From contig NZ_CP134500.1 in the NCBI RefSeq assembly GCF_031760065.1, forward strand, positions 1,488,001-1,552,000: 64,000 bases of DNA, read 5' to 3'. Positions 1-8,655 of this stretch are shown piece by piece (the first letter of the stretch is position 1; each line of letters opens with the position of its first letter). Below the pieces are notes generated by a model that saw nothing but the letters and a program-made list of their open reading frames with translations, ran no database searches and was not told the origin of the DNA. Both the position numbers and the translations under genes were made by a program. The stretch comes from Streptomyces durocortorensis (lineage in GTDB: Bacteria; Actinomycetota; Actinomycetes; Streptomycetales; Streptomycetaceae).

Positions 1-1529
1 TAGTCGAAGAGGAGCCGGGGGCGCTCGGAGAGCGCGGCGATCGGCGAGTCGGTGCCCATGGAGCCGAGCGGCTCACCGGCGGTCCGGGCCATCGGCGCGA
101 GGATGACGCGCAGCTCTTCCTCGGTGTAGCCGAAGGTCTGCTGGCGGCGGGTGACCGAGGCGTGGGTGTGCACGATGTGCTCGCGCTCGGGCAGGTCGCT
201 CAGCTCGATCTCGCCGGTCGCCAGCCACTCCTGGTAGGGCTGCTCGGCGGCGAGGGACGCCTTGATCTCGTCGTCCTCGATGATGCGGTGCTCGGCGGTG
301 TCGACGAGGAACATCTTGCCGGGCTGGAGGCGGCCCTTGCGGACGACCTTGGCCGGGTCGATGTCGAGGACGCCGACCTCGGAGGAGAGCACGACGAGGC
401 CCTCGTCGGTGACCCAGTAGCGGCCGGGGCGCAGCCCGTTGCGGTCGAGGACCGCGCCGACCTGGACGCCGTCGGTGAAGGTGACACAGGCCGGGCCGTC
501 CCAGGGCTCCATCATCGTGGCGTGGTACTGGTAGAAGGCGCGCCGCGCCGGGTCCATGGAGTCGTGGTTCTCCCACGCCTCGGGGACCATCATCAGCACC
601 GCGTGCGGCAGCGAGCGGCCGCCGAGGTGGAGCAGCTCCAGGACCTCGTCGAAGGAGGCCGAGTCGGAGGCGTCCGGGGTGCAGACGGGGAAGATCCGGT
701 CGAGCTGCGCCTGACCGAACAGGCCGGAGGCGAGCTGCGACTCGCGGGCCTTCATCCAGTTGCGGTTGCCCTTGACCGTGTTGATCTCGCCGTTGTGCGC
801 GACGAAGCGGTACGGGTGGGCCAGCGGCCAGCTCGGGAAGGTGTTGGTGGAGAAGCGGGAGTGGACCAGCGCGACCGCGGAGGCGAAGCGGCGGTCGGAG
901 AGGTCCGGGAAGAACGGCTCCAGCTGTCCGGTGGTGAGCATGCCCTTGTAGACAATGGTGCGGGCGGAGAGCGAGGGGAAGTACACCCCGGCCTCGCGCT
1001 CGGCACGCTTGCGCAGGACGAACGCCTTGCGGTCCAGGACGATGCCGGTGGACTCGCCGTCGGCGACGAAGACCTGGCGGAACTCGGGCATGGTGGCGCG
1101 CGCGCCGTTGCCGAGGAGTGCGGGGGTGACCGGGACGTCGCGCCAGCCGAGGACCTTCAGGCCCTCCTGGGTCGCGATCTTCTCGATCGTGCGGACGGCC
1201 TCGGTGGAGGCGTCGGCGGGGAGGAAGGCGATGCCCACGGCGTAGGCGCCGGCCTCGGGAAGCTCAAAAGGGGTCTCGGCGCGCAGGAAGGCGTCGGGCA
1301 CCTGGCAGAGAATGCCGGCGCCGTCGCCGGAGTCGGGCTCGGAGCCGGTGGCACCGCGGTGTTCGAGGTTGCGCAGTACGGTCAGCGCCTGCTCGACCAG
1401 CTCATGGCTGGCCACACCGGTCAGAGTGGCCACGAACCCGACGCCACAGGCGTCGTGCTCGTTGCGGGGGTCGTACATCCCCTGCTGGGCGGGGCGACCG
1501 TCCATGGGCGACCAGGCGTCGATACGCAT
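1..1529 (-). CDS. gltB: Glutamate synthase (NADPH) large subunit, partial (N-terminal ~509 residues)
   Basis: GltB is the large subunit of GOGAT: it hydrolyses glutamine and passes the ammonia to 2-oxoglutarate to make two glutamates. The visible part is the class II glutamine amidotransferase domain. The reading starts [11 protein letters not shown], and Cys28 in [10 protein letters not shown] is the expected nucleophile, exposed after removal of a short propeptide. Other family blocks seen are [43 protein letters not shown] and [14 protein letters not shown]. The start at 1529 is preceded by a GGGAGAG ribosome-binding site. The gene runs off the left edge, so the FMN and Fe-S parts are outside the window; gltD would be expected beyond that edge. 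A GlnR-like box lies about 65 bases upstream. Confidence 0.97.
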   Translation of the reverse strand, partial: MRIDAWSPMDGRPAQQGMYDPRNEHDACGVGFVATLTGVASHELVEQALTVLRNLEHRGATGSEPDSGDGAGILCQVPDAFLRAETPFELPEAGAYAVGIAFLPADASTEAVRTIEKIATQEGLKVLGWRDVPVTPALLGNGARATMPEFRQVFVADGESTGIVLDRKAFVLRKRAEREAGVYFPSLSARTIVYKGMLTTGQLEPFFPDLSDRRFASAVALVHSRFSTNTFPSWPLAHPYRFVAHNGEINTVKGNRNWMKARESQLASGLFGQAQLDRIFPVCTPDASDSASFDEVLELLHLGGRSLPHAVLMMVPEAWENHDSMDPARRAFYQYHATMMEPWDGPACVTFTDGVQVGAVLDRNGLRPGRYWVTDEGLVVLSSEVGVLDIDPAKVVRKGRLQPGKMFLVDTAEHRIIEDDEIKASLAAEQPYQEWLATGEIELSDLPEREHIVHTHASVTRRQQTFGYTEEELRVILAPMARTAGEPLGSMGTDSPIAALSERPRLLFD

Positions 1530-1959
1530 CGGCTCTCCCGTCGTCGTCGTGGCATGTGCAGTGCCGAGGGACGACGTTGGCCCTCTGCGAAATTTCGTGC
1601 AGGTTACATGATGGGGCGCTTCTCAAGAAGCGGAAGGCTCGTTCCAGCATACGGACACCGTGGTGACCGGAAGTGACCGGACGGCCAGGGGGCGGGTCGC
1701 CGTCAAAAGGGTCGGCGCCCGGGGGTTCGCAGAGAGCAGGCGTCGTTGCCTGCGGTGCTTACGGCTCTTGCCCGGCGGCAAAGGAAACGAAACCACCGAG
1801 TAACGGCTACTTATGTGTAGCGCTGCATAGCGTCTCATTTTACGGCCGCGGAGCCGGTCGCGCCCAGTGGGCGGCGCCAAGACGTACGTCACACGGGCTG
1901 CCGCACGGTTGGGCCGTTCGGGCGGCCCGGTTACGCCGTTCGCCGGGCCGCTGCCGGAT
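1530..1959. other. Intergenic region between the VIT-family gene and gltB
   Basis: About 430 bases without a credible gene. It should hold the end of the VIT-family transcript and the gltB promoter and leader, both minus strand. A small hairpin, GCAGGC-gtcgtt-GCCTGC, lies at 1736-1753. The part from 1790 to 1850 is unusually AT-rich for this genome (tacttatgtgtagcgctg), as promoters here tend to be. No clear -35/-10 pair could be assigned. Confidence 0.5.
1592..1607 (-). promoter_or_regulatory. Candidate GlnR box upstream of gltB
   Basis: Read on the minus strand this is GTAAC-ctgcac-GAAAT, close to the published actinobacterial GlnR half-box pattern gTnAC-n6-GaAAc. It is 63-78 bases upstream of the gltB start, inside a locally AT-richer stretch. 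Only one a/b box pair is visible; the second pair found at strong GlnR sites is not seen. GlnR control of gltB is therefore an inference from motif and position. Confidence 0.45.
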
Positions 1960-2691
1960 TCACCCGACCGCCACACCGAACAGCGTGCCGAGTCCGTACG
2001 TCATCGCCGCGGCCGCACCGCCGAGCGCGAGCTGGCGCAGTCCGCTGAACCACCAGCTGCGGGCCGTCACCCGGGCCACGACCGCGCCGCAGGCGAACAG
2101 CCCGGCCAGGGCGAGCAGCACCGCGGGCCACAGGGCGCTCGCGCCGAGCAGGTAGGGCAGGACGGGCAGCAGGGCACCCAGCGCGAAGGCCCCGAACGAG
2201 GAGACGGCGGCCACGAGCGGCGAGGGCAGGTCGCCCGGGTCGATGCCGAGCTCCTCGCGGGCGTGGATCTCCAGCGCCTGGTCCGGGTCGCGGGAGAGCT
2301 GACGGGCGACCTCAAGGGCGAGCGGGGCGTCGACCCCCCGGGACTCGTAGAGCGCGGCCAGCTCCGCCATCTCGTCCTTGGGGTGCTTACGGAGCTCCCG
2401 GCGTTCGACGTCGAGCTCGGCCTCGACCAGCTCGCGCTGCGAGGCGACGGAGGTGTACTCGCCGGCCGCCATGGAGAACGCCCCGGCGGCCAGACCCGCG
2501 AGCCCGGTGATCACAATGGCCTGCTGGGAGACCGCACCGCCCGCGACCCCGGTCATCAGGGCGAGGTTGGAGACCAGACCGTCCATCGCACCGAAGACGG
2601 CGGGGCGCAGCCAGCCGCCGTTCACATCCCGGTGGGTGTGGTTGTCCCGGTGCGCCTCGTGCAGGACGGCGTCGGTCTCGATGATGGCCAC
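1960..2691 (-). CDS. VIT1/CCC1-family membrane transporter
   Basis: A 243-residue polytopic membrane protein of the VIT1/CCC1 family, whose characterised members move Fe2+ or Mn2+ out of the cytosol. After a short hydrophilic start (ETDAVLHEAHRDNHTHRDVNGGWLR) comes the family signature AVFGAMDGLVSNLALMTGV, then GLAAGAFSMAAGEYTSVASQ. A charged amphipathic middle section follows (about residues 85-150, with KHPKDEMAEL and EIHAREELGIDP), and two or three further membrane segments lie at the C-terminus. The chosen start is GTG at 2691, with GGGGAG nine bases upstream; the frame stays open further upstream but lacks a good site. Metal specificity cannot be read from sequence. It is divergent from the ADP-ribosylglycohydrolase operon. 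Confidence 0.85.
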   Translation of the reverse strand: MAIIETDAVLHEAHRDNHTHRDVNGGWLRPAVFGAMDGLVSNLALMTGVAGGAVSQQAIVITGLAGLAAGAFSMAAGEYTSVASQRELVEAELDVERRELRKHPKDEMAELAALYESRGVDAPLALEVARQLSRDPDQALEIHAREELGIDPGDLPSPLVAAVSSFGAFALGALLPVLPYLLGASALWPAVLLALAGLFACGAVVARVTARSWWFSGLRQLALGGAAAAMTYGLGTLFGVAVG

Positions 2692-2942
2692 GATGCACTT
2701 CTCCCCTGTGAGTACAACTCTCGACAAAGTCCAAAGTACGCCGGTCGGGCGACCGCCGCCAGCAAGGCAGGCCTGGCTTACCACCTCTCTGACCTGCGAA
2801 GAAAGGCCAGCCTCAGCTATCCGGCCGGGATCATCCGAGTGGCTCTTTTCCCGCCGTTTCCCGCCTCCGGCGGCCCTGTGCGTGGCACAGATACGGACAG
2901 GGCCCGGATACGGACTCGCCGGACGAGCGGAAGGGCGACGCG
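2692..2942. promoter_or_regulatory. Divergent intergenic region, VIT-family gene / ADP-ribosylglycohydrolase operon
   Basis: About 250 bases separating two divergent starts, so it should carry both promoters. A near-palindrome AAGGCAGG-CCTGGCTT lies at 2764-2779 and is operator-like, but it matches the DmdR/IdeR iron box only weakly. The downstream operon start at 2943 has GGAAGG about eight bases upstream. Confidence 0.4.
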
Positions 2943-4034
2943 ATGGACACGGCCGTCGGCAAGGAACGGGCCAGGGGTGCGCTGCTGGGCCTGGCGGTCG
3001 GGGACGCGCTCGGCGCCCCGGCGGAGAATCTGCGGCCCTCCGAGATCCGCCGCCGCTGGGGCCGGATCGAGGGCTTCGTGAACGAGGACCCGGCGGGCAC
3101 GGACGACACGGAGTACGCGATCTTCTCCGGGCTGCTGCTGGCCCGGCACGGCTCCGCGCTCAGCGTCACCCAGGTGGAGCGGGCCTGGCACCACTGGATC
3201 GCCGATCTCGACGAGGGCCCGTTCCGGGGGGCCGGGTTCAGCGAGCGCGGCACCCTGGAGAACCTGCGCCGGGGCCTCGCCGCACCGATCTCCGCCCAGC
3301 ACCGGCACGCCTGGAGCGACGGGCTCGCGATGCGGGCGGCCCCCTTCGGAGTGTTCGCGGCGGGCCGCCCCGCCGAGGCGGCCCGGCTGGTGGCGGTGGA
3401 CGGCCGGGTCAGCCACGAGGGCGAGGGGATCTACGGGGGCCAGGCGGTGGCGGCCGGGGTGGCGGCGGCCATGGTCGGCTCGGGCCTCGCCTCGGTGATC
3501 GCGGCCGCACTGTCGGTGGTCCCGATGGATTCCTGGACGGCCCGCTCGCTGCGCCGGGCGGTGGCGGCGGCCCAGCGGCCCTACCCGGACCGGCTCACGA
3601 TGGAGCGGGCGGTGCGCTCGGCGGTGGTGATCGCCGGCTACCCGTGGACGGACCTCGCGCCGGAGGCGGTGGGCCTGGCCTTCGGGGCGTTCACGGCGGC
3701 GCGGGGCGACTTCCGTACGGCGGTGCTGACGGCCGTCAACATGGGCCGGGACGCGGACACGACGGCGGCGGTGGCGGGGGCGCTGGCCGGGGCGCTGAAC
3801 GGGCAGAGCGCGATCCCGCCGGACTGGGCGGGCGCGATCGGCCCGGTCCGGGGCAGCTGTCTGCCCTCGATGCGCGGCTACCACGTACTGGACATCGCGG
3901 AACTGCTCACCCCGGAGGACCCGGACACGGCGGACACCCCGCAGGAGCGGGGCGGCGGCCGAGAGCCCGCGGCCGTACGGGACATGGCATCGGTGGCGGC
4001 CGCCTTCGAGCCGGTACGGGAGGAGCGGCGATGA
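2943..4034 (+). CDS. ADP-ribosylglycohydrolase family protein, copy 1 of 4
   Basis: A 363-residue member of the DraG/ARH family, all-helical di-magnesium hydrolases that remove ADP-ribose from proteins or related molecules. The N-terminal block reads GALLGLAVGDALGAPAENL. The first metal motif TDDTE is at residues 53-57, and the second metal cluster GRDADTTA at about 268-275. Both are intact, so the protein should be active. It is the first gene of a seven-gene operon; the next gene starts inside its stop codon (ATGA at 4031-4034). The substrate is unknown: the family also includes ARH3-like and free ADP-ribosyl-compound hydrolases, and the operon suggests a small ribosylated metabolite rather than a protein. 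Confidence 0.9.
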   Translation: MDTAVGKERARGALLGLAVGDALGAPAENLRPSEIRRRWGRIEGFVNEDPAGTDDTEYAIFSGLLLARHGSALSVTQVERAWHHWIADLDEGPFRGAGFSERGTLENLRRGLAAPISAQHRHAWSDGLAMRAAPFGVFAAGRPAEAARLVAVDGRVSHEGEGIYGGQAVAAGVAAAMVGSGLASVIAAALSVVPMDSWTARSLRRAVAAAQRPYPDRLTMERAVRSAVVIAGYPWTDLAPEAVGLAFGAFTAARGDFRTAVLTAVNMGRDADTTAAVAGALAGALNGQSAIPPDWAGAIGPVRGSCLPSMRGYHVLDIAELLTPEDPDTADTPQERGGGREPAAVRDMASVAAAFEPVREERR

Positions 4035-5284
4035 CGGAGCCACGCGAGGCGGGCCGCACCGGGGCCCGTACCCCCTCCCGCCGCGCCCGGATCGAGGGAC
4101 TGCTTCTCGGGCTCGCGGCCGGGGACGCCGCCGGGTGGCCCGCCGCGCGGCACCGGGCGGCCCGGATGCCCGAGTGGACCCGGCGGCTCACCCGGGAGCT
4201 GGACACCTTCGCCGAGCAGAACGCGACCACCACGCTCCCGGTGCCCATCGCCCTCAACCAGCCGCCCGAGCCGCTGCGGCTCGGGCCCTCCGACGACGCC
4301 GAGTGGGCCGCGTTCGCCGCCCGTACGGTGCTGGCGGCGGCCGCCGACGGGGCGGACGGCCTCTCCCCCGGGCGCCGGATGCGGGACGCGGTCGACCGGG
4401 CCTGGAACGCGCTGGCCGCCGCGGTCGCCGCCGCCAGTGCCCGGGCCCCCGAGGTCGAGGCGGCGGTGCTGCCGCTGCGGGCCCGGATCTCGGTGCGGGC
4501 CGGGCTGGGCAATCTGGCCGCCGGGCTGCGGCCGCCCGCCACCGGGCACGACAACCCGCACTACTTCGACGACGCCGCGTGCGTACGGGCCGCCGTCCTC
4601 GCCGTGGTCCACCCGGGCGACCCGCAGGAGGCCGCCGCGCTCGCGGAGTTCGACGCCCGCTACACGCAGGACGGCGACGGGGTGCACGGGGCGCGGGCCA
4701 TGGCCGCCGCGATCGCCGAGGCGCTGGCCGGGGCGGACGTCGACACGGTGGTCGACGCGGCCCTGGCCCAGCTCCCCGACGGCACCGAGATCGCCCGTAA
4801 CGCCGCGCACGCGGTCCGTCTCGCCCGGGAGTTCACGGACGAGAGCGCCGGGGCGTTCGCGCTGGTCCCGGTCCTGGAACACCAGATCGTGGACCACGTC
4901 TACAGCTACGGGATCGCGGCGGCGGAGACCGTACCCGTCGCCCTCGCCCTCACCACCGCCGCCCGGGGCGAGATCGCCCAGGCGCTCCCGGCCGCCGCCT
5001 GCCTCTCCCGGGTAGCGGACTCCGCGCCCGCCCTCGCCGGGGCGCTGACCGGGGCGATCGGCTCGGTCTCCGCCGTACCGGCGGGCTGGCGCGAGGCGTG
5101 CCGGACGCTCGCCGGCTGCGCGCTGCCCCGGCTCGCGGGCACGGATCTGATCGAACTCGCCGGGCTGCTGGCAGCCACGGAACCGGCCACCCCGGGTGGA
5201 CAATTCCGGCATGACGCCTACAACGGCCGTGGAACCCGCCCTCTCGGTACCGCACCCCTCCCCCAGCACGCCCGGACTCGATGA
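4031..5284 (+). CDS. Divergent ADP-ribosylglycohydrolase family protein, copy 2 of 4 (possible pseudoenzyme)
   Basis: A 417-residue protein with the family entrance block IEGLLLGLAAGDAAGWPAAR, overlapping the previous stop by ATGA. Its metal motifs are altered. The TDDT position reads SDDAE (residues 87-91). The C-terminal cluster, normally G-R-D-x-D-T/S, reads SRVADSA (326-332), so the first aspartate is replaced by valine. This suggests lost or changed metal binding: a regulatory or scaffold subunit, or a new substrate. The last roughly 25 residues overlap the next gene out of frame by about 74 bases. Composition and codon use match its neighbours, so it does not look like a decaying pseudogene. 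Confidence 0.8.
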   Translation: MTEPREAGRTGARTPSRRARIEGLLLGLAAGDAAGWPAARHRAARMPEWTRRLTRELDTFAEQNATTTLPVPIALNQPPEPLRLGPSDDAEWAAFAARTVLAAAADGADGLSPGRRMRDAVDRAWNALAAAVAAASARAPEVEAAVLPLRARISVRAGLGNLAAGLRPPATGHDNPHYFDDAACVRAAVLAVVHPGDPQEAAALAEFDARYTQDGDGVHGARAMAAAIAEALAGADVDTVVDAALAQLPDGTEIARNAAHAVRLAREFTDESAGAFALVPVLEHQIVDHVYSYGIAAAETVPVALALTTAARGEIAQALPAAACLSRVADSAPALAGALTGAIGSVSAVPAGWREACRTLAGCALPRLAGTDLIELAGLLAATEPATPGGQFRHDAYNGRGTRPLGTAPLPQHARTR

Positions 5285-6404
5285 CCGCATCACCCGGTCC
5301 CTCGTCGGAGCCGCCGTCGGCGACGCCCTCGGCGGGCCGGTCGAGGGCTGGACGCCCGAGCAGATCGCCGAGCGCCACGGCGGCCGGGTGACCGGGATCG
5401 TCGGCCCCTGGCACGGCGAGAACTGGCGCACCGCGCGCCCCGTCGCCCCGTACCACAAGGGCGACGGGCACGTCACCGACGACACCCTGATGACCCACGC
5501 CCTGGTCCGGGTCTACGACCGGGTCCGCGATCATCTCGACGCGTACGACATCGCCGACCACCTCGTACCGGATCTGCTCTCGCCCCGCTGGATTCCCGAG
5601 CTGGAGGCCGAGGCGCTGCCGCTCCAGCGGATCTTCCTGGCGGAGAAGTGGCTCGTGGCCCGGCTGCACTACGGGCACGTCGACCCGCGCGAGGCCGGTG
5701 CGGGCAACATCGTCAACTGCGGGGCCGCGATGTACATGGCCCCGGTCGGCCTGGTCAACGCCGGTCACCCTCAGGCCGCGTACGCCGAGTCCCTGGAGGT
5801 CTCCGCGCCCCACCAGTCCTCCTACGGACGGGAGGCCGCCGGGGTCTTCGCGGCCGCCGTCGCCGCCGCCTGCCACCCGGACGCCACGCCGGACACGGTG
5901 GTCGACGCGACCCTCGCGCTGGCCAAGGACGGCACCCGGTCCGCGATCGAGGCCGTCTGCGAAGTCGCCTCGCACCACGACGGCTTCGAGTCCGCGCTCG
6001 CCCCGCTGCGCGCCGCCGTGGAGCCGTTCGACACCGTCGGCCCCGACTACCGCAGCCCCTCCCTCGGTGCCCGCCGCCCCTCCCGGCTGCACACCATCGA
6101 GGAACTGCCCATCGCGCTGGGCATGCTGCTGGTCGGCGGTGGCGACTACCGGCGTACGGTGCTCGGTTCGGTCAACTACGGGCGGGACTGCGACTCCATC
6201 GCCACGATGGGCGGCGCCATCGCGGGCGCGCTCGGCAGCGAGGTGCCCGCCGACTGGGCGGCCACGGTCGCGGAGGCGAGCCGACTGGACCTGGAGGCCC
6301 CGGGCCGGACGCTGGCTCAGGTCGCCCGGGAGGTCTTCGCCCGGGACCTGGAGCGCCGCCGGGCCCACGAAGAGGCGTTCACCGCGCTGGCCGGTGAGTG
6401 GTGA
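5211..6404 (+). CDS. ADP-ribosylglycohydrolase family protein, copy 3 of 4
   Basis: A 397-residue DraG/ARH-family hydrolase. The entrance block is TRSLVGAAVGDALGGPVEGWTP, the first metal motif HVTDDTLM has TDDT at 89-92, and the second GRDCDSIATMGGAIAGA has its aspartates at 326 and 328. All expected ligands are kept. The middle section (AGNIVNCGAAMYMAPVGLVN) resembles the ARH subgroup that acts on small ADP-ribosylated or ribosylated substrates. The start is ambiguous: ATG 5211 with GGGTGG upstream is preferred over GTG 5196. Either one overlaps the preceding gene for more than 70 bases, an unusually long overlap, consistent with tight translational coupling. Confidence 0.88.
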   Translation: MTPTTAVEPALSVPHPSPSTPGLDDRITRSLVGAAVGDALGGPVEGWTPEQIAERHGGRVTGIVGPWHGENWRTARPVAPYHKGDGHVTDDTLMTHALVRVYDRVRDHLDAYDIADHLVPDLLSPRWIPELEAEALPLQRIFLAEKWLVARLHYGHVDPREAGAGNIVNCGAAMYMAPVGLVNAGHPQAAYAESLEVSAPHQSSYGREAAGVFAAAVAAACHPDATPDTVVDATLALAKDGTRSAIEAVCEVASHHDGFESALAPLRAAVEPFDTVGPDYRSPSLGARRPSRLHTIEELPIALGMLLVGGGDYRRTVLGSVNYGRDCDSIATMGGAIAGALGSEVPADWAATVAEASRLDLEAPGRTLAQVAREVFARDLERRRAHEEAFTALAGEW

Positions 6405-7768
6405 GCGTCCGGCTGACCTGGGTGCAGCCCGAGGACCTGGTCGGGCACGAGCTGCGGCAGGCCGCGCAGGACGGCCGGGACGCCCGGGAGATCGAGGAGC
6501 GCTGGTACGCGGCCGGGGGCGGCCCCGCCCCGGACCGCGCGGGCGCGTCCGAGCCGCCCGCACCACCCCGCCTGCGGGCGCTGGCCGGTGAGCTCCTGGA
6601 CGAACTCGCCCTGCTGGAGTCGCCGTTGGCGGCCGATGAGCCGACCGCGCTGGACGAGATCGTGGCCGCCTGCCCGCACTGGCCGGGCGTGCCCGAGGCC
6701 GCACCCCTCGTCGGGCGGGACCGGCTGCACGCCGCCTGGCTCGGCCGGGCGGCGGGCTGCCTGCTCGGCAAACCGGTCGAGAAGCTGCCGCTGACCGGCA
6801 TCCGCGCGCTCGCCCGCCCCACCGGCAACTGGCCGCTCACCACCTGGTTCAGCGCGCGCGGGGTGCCCCCCGAACTGCTGGCCGCCCACCCCTGGAACCG
6901 CCGCTCGGCCCCCACCTCCCTCGCCGAGAACATCGACGGGATGCCGGAGGACGACGACCTCAACCACCCCCTGCTCACTCTCCTGTTGCTCCAGCGGCAC
7001 GGACACGCCTTCACCACCGCCGACCTGGCCCGCCTCTGGCTCGACGCGCTCCCGGCCGGGCGCACCTTCACCGCCGAGCGCATCGCGTACGGCAACCTCC
7101 TCGCAGGCGTCGAACCGCCGGAGACGGCCCGCCGCCGCAACCCGTTCCGCGAGTGGATCGGCGCCCAGATCCGGGCCGACGTACACGGCTGGACCCACCC
7201 CGGCGACCCGGCCGGGGCCGCCGCCCAGGCCCACCGCGACGCGGTCCTCACCCACACCGCCAACGGGGTGTACGGCGCGATGTTCACCGCGGCCGCGCTC
7301 GCTGTGGCGGCGGGCGGCGAGAGCGATGTGCACGGCTGTCTGGCCGCCGGGCTGCGGGTGGTGCCGCCGCACTCGCGGTACGCCCGCGCGATCCGCCTCG
7401 GCATCGAAACCGCCCGCACGGAAAGGGAGTTCGATGTCGTCGTGGACCGGCTGCACGACACGTACGCCGACACCCACCACTGGGTCCATGTGCTGCCGAA
7501 CGCCGCCCTGCTCGCCGCCGCCCTCACCCACGCCGACGGCGACTTCACCCGGTCGATCGGCAGTGCGGTCTCCGGCGGCTGGGACACCGACTCCAACGGG
7601 GCCACCGCGGGCTCGCTCGCCGGGCTCCTCGCCGGCGCCCCGGACGCCCTGCCCGAGCACTGGACCGCCCCGCTGAAGAACCGCCTCGCCACCTCGGTAC
7701 CCGGCTTCGACCAGGTCGGGTTCGACACCCTCGCCGCACTGACCCACCAGGAGGCTCTGCGCCCATGA
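6401..7768 (+). CDS. ADP-ribosylglycohydrolase family protein, copy 4 of 4, with N-terminal extension
   Basis: A 455-residue family member whose catalytic core starts only near residue 107 (DRLHAAWLGRAAGCLLGKPVEK). The preceding hundred residues form a charged, helical extension of unknown role. Metal-binding blocks are MPEDDDLNH (181-189) and GGWDTDSNGATAGSLAG (first aspartate 395, second 397), both complete, so it is probably catalytic. Translation likely starts at GTG 6401, which overlaps the previous stop as GTGA; GTG 6398 is a possible alternative. It is followed by a ribokinase-type gene with an ATGA overlap, which points to a shared pathway. Confidence 0.88.
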   Translation: MSVRLTWVQPEDLVGHELRQAAQDGRDAREIEERWYAAGGGPAPDRAGASEPPAPPRLRALAGELLDELALLESPLAADEPTALDEIVAACPHWPGVPEAAPLVGRDRLHAAWLGRAAGCLLGKPVEKLPLTGIRALARPTGNWPLTTWFSARGVPPELLAAHPWNRRSAPTSLAENIDGMPEDDDLNHPLLTLLLLQRHGHAFTTADLARLWLDALPAGRTFTAERIAYGNLLAGVEPPETARRRNPFREWIGAQIRADVHGWTHPGDPAGAAAQAHRDAVLTHTANGVYGAMFTAAALAVAAGGESDVHGCLAAGLRVVPPHSRYARAIRLGIETARTEREFDVVVDRLHDTYADTHHWVHVLPNAALLAAALTHADGDFTRSIGSAVSGGWDTDSNGATAGSLAGLLAGAPDALPEHWTAPLKNRLATSVPGFDQVGFDTLAALTHQEALRP

Positions 7769-8655
7769 CCCGCATCGCGGTGCTCGGCAGCACCAATATG
7801 GACCTCGTCGTCTACACGGCCCGCGCCCCGGAGCGCGGCGAGACAGTCACCGGCCGGGAGTTCCGGACGGTTCCCGGCGGCAAGGGCGCCAACCAGGCCG
7901 TGGCCGCCGCCCGCGCGGGCGGCGAGGTGACGATGATCGGCGCGGTCGGCGACGACGCGTACGGCGCCCAGCTGCGCGACGGCCTCGAACACGCGGGGGT
8001 CGACACCGACCTCCTGCACACCGCCGAGGGCCCCAGCGGCACCGCGCACATCGTGGTCGACGACGCCGGGTCCAACGCCATCGTGGTGATCCCCGGCGCG
8101 AACGGCGTCCTCACCGCGCTCGGGCCCGGGGAGATCGCGGCGATCGCCGCGTCCGAGCTGCTGCTGACGCAGCTCGAACTGCCGCTGTCCGCGGTCGTGG
8201 AGGGCGCCCGCGCCGCCCGCTCCCAGGGCGTGCGGACCCTCCTCACCCCCTCCCCCGTACAGCCGCTGCCCGAGGAACTCCTCGACCACATCGATCTGCT
8301 GATCCCGAACGAGCACGAGGCCGCCGCGCTCTCCGGGCAGGCCGAACCGCACGCCGCCGCCCAGATCCTGCTGCGGCAGGTGCCCGAGGTCATCGTCACG
8401 CTCGGCGCGAAGGGCTGCCTGTACGCGGCCCGGGGCGGCGAGCCGGTGCTCTTCGAGGCGCCCGAGGTGAAGGCCGTCGACACGACCGGGGCCGGGGACA
8501 CCTTCGTCGGGGCGCTGGCGGTGGCGCTCGGCGAGAAGCGGCCCGTCGCCGAGGCGCTGGCCTTCGCGTCCTCGGCCGCCGCGCTCTGCGTCCAGAAACC
8601 GGGCGCGTCCACGTCCATGCCGTACCGGAGCGAGATCGAGGCCGAGTCCGTATGA
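7765..8655 (+). CDS. rbsK: Ribokinase / PfkB-family sugar kinase
   Basis: A 296-residue PfkB-family kinase that most resembles ribokinase, which phosphorylates D-ribose to ribose 5-phosphate in the cytosol. It has the opening IAVLGSTNMDLVV, the substrate-binding block TVPGGKGANQAVAAARAG (PfkB signature 1), LLIPNEHEAAAL, and the C-terminal DTTGAGDTFVGALAVAL with the catalytic Asp and anion hole. It starts inside the stop codon of the fourth ADP-ribosylglycohydrolase, and its own stop overlaps the next start. The simplest reading is that it captures ribose released by the upstream hydrolases; a nucleoside or another pentose is also possible. No ribose transporter or LacI-type repressor is adjacent, unlike typical rbs operons. 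Confidence 0.85.
   Translation: MTRIAVLGSTNMDLVVYTARAPERGETVTGREFRTVPGGKGANQAVAAARAGGEVTMIGAVGDDAYGAQLRDGLEHAGVDTDLLHTAEGPSGTAHIVVDDAGSNAIVVIPGANGVLTALGPGEIAAIAASELLLTQLELPLSAVVEGARAARSQGVRTLLTPSPVQPLPEELLDHIDLLIPNEHEAAALSGQAEPHAAAQILLRQVPEVIVTLGAKGCLYAARGGEPVLFEAPEVKAVDTTGAGDTFVGALAVALGEKRPVAEALAFASSAAALCVQKPGASTSMPYRSEIEAESV

Noticed and set aside
162..1676. Long plus-strand frame opposite gltB
   Set aside because: Shadow of gltB: Gly/Ala/Asp/Val-rich translation without motifs, while the minus strand gives clear glutamate synthase blocks.
2764..2779. Near-palindrome as an iron (DmdR/IdeR) box for the VIT-family gene
   Set aside because: Only about half of the 19 positions match the TTAGGTTAGGCTAACCTAA pattern; kept only as an unnamed symmetric site.
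3878..5485. Long minus-strand frame through the ADP-ribosylglycohydrolase operon
   Set aside because: Low-complexity Gly/Arg/Pro translation opposite genes with clear motifs.
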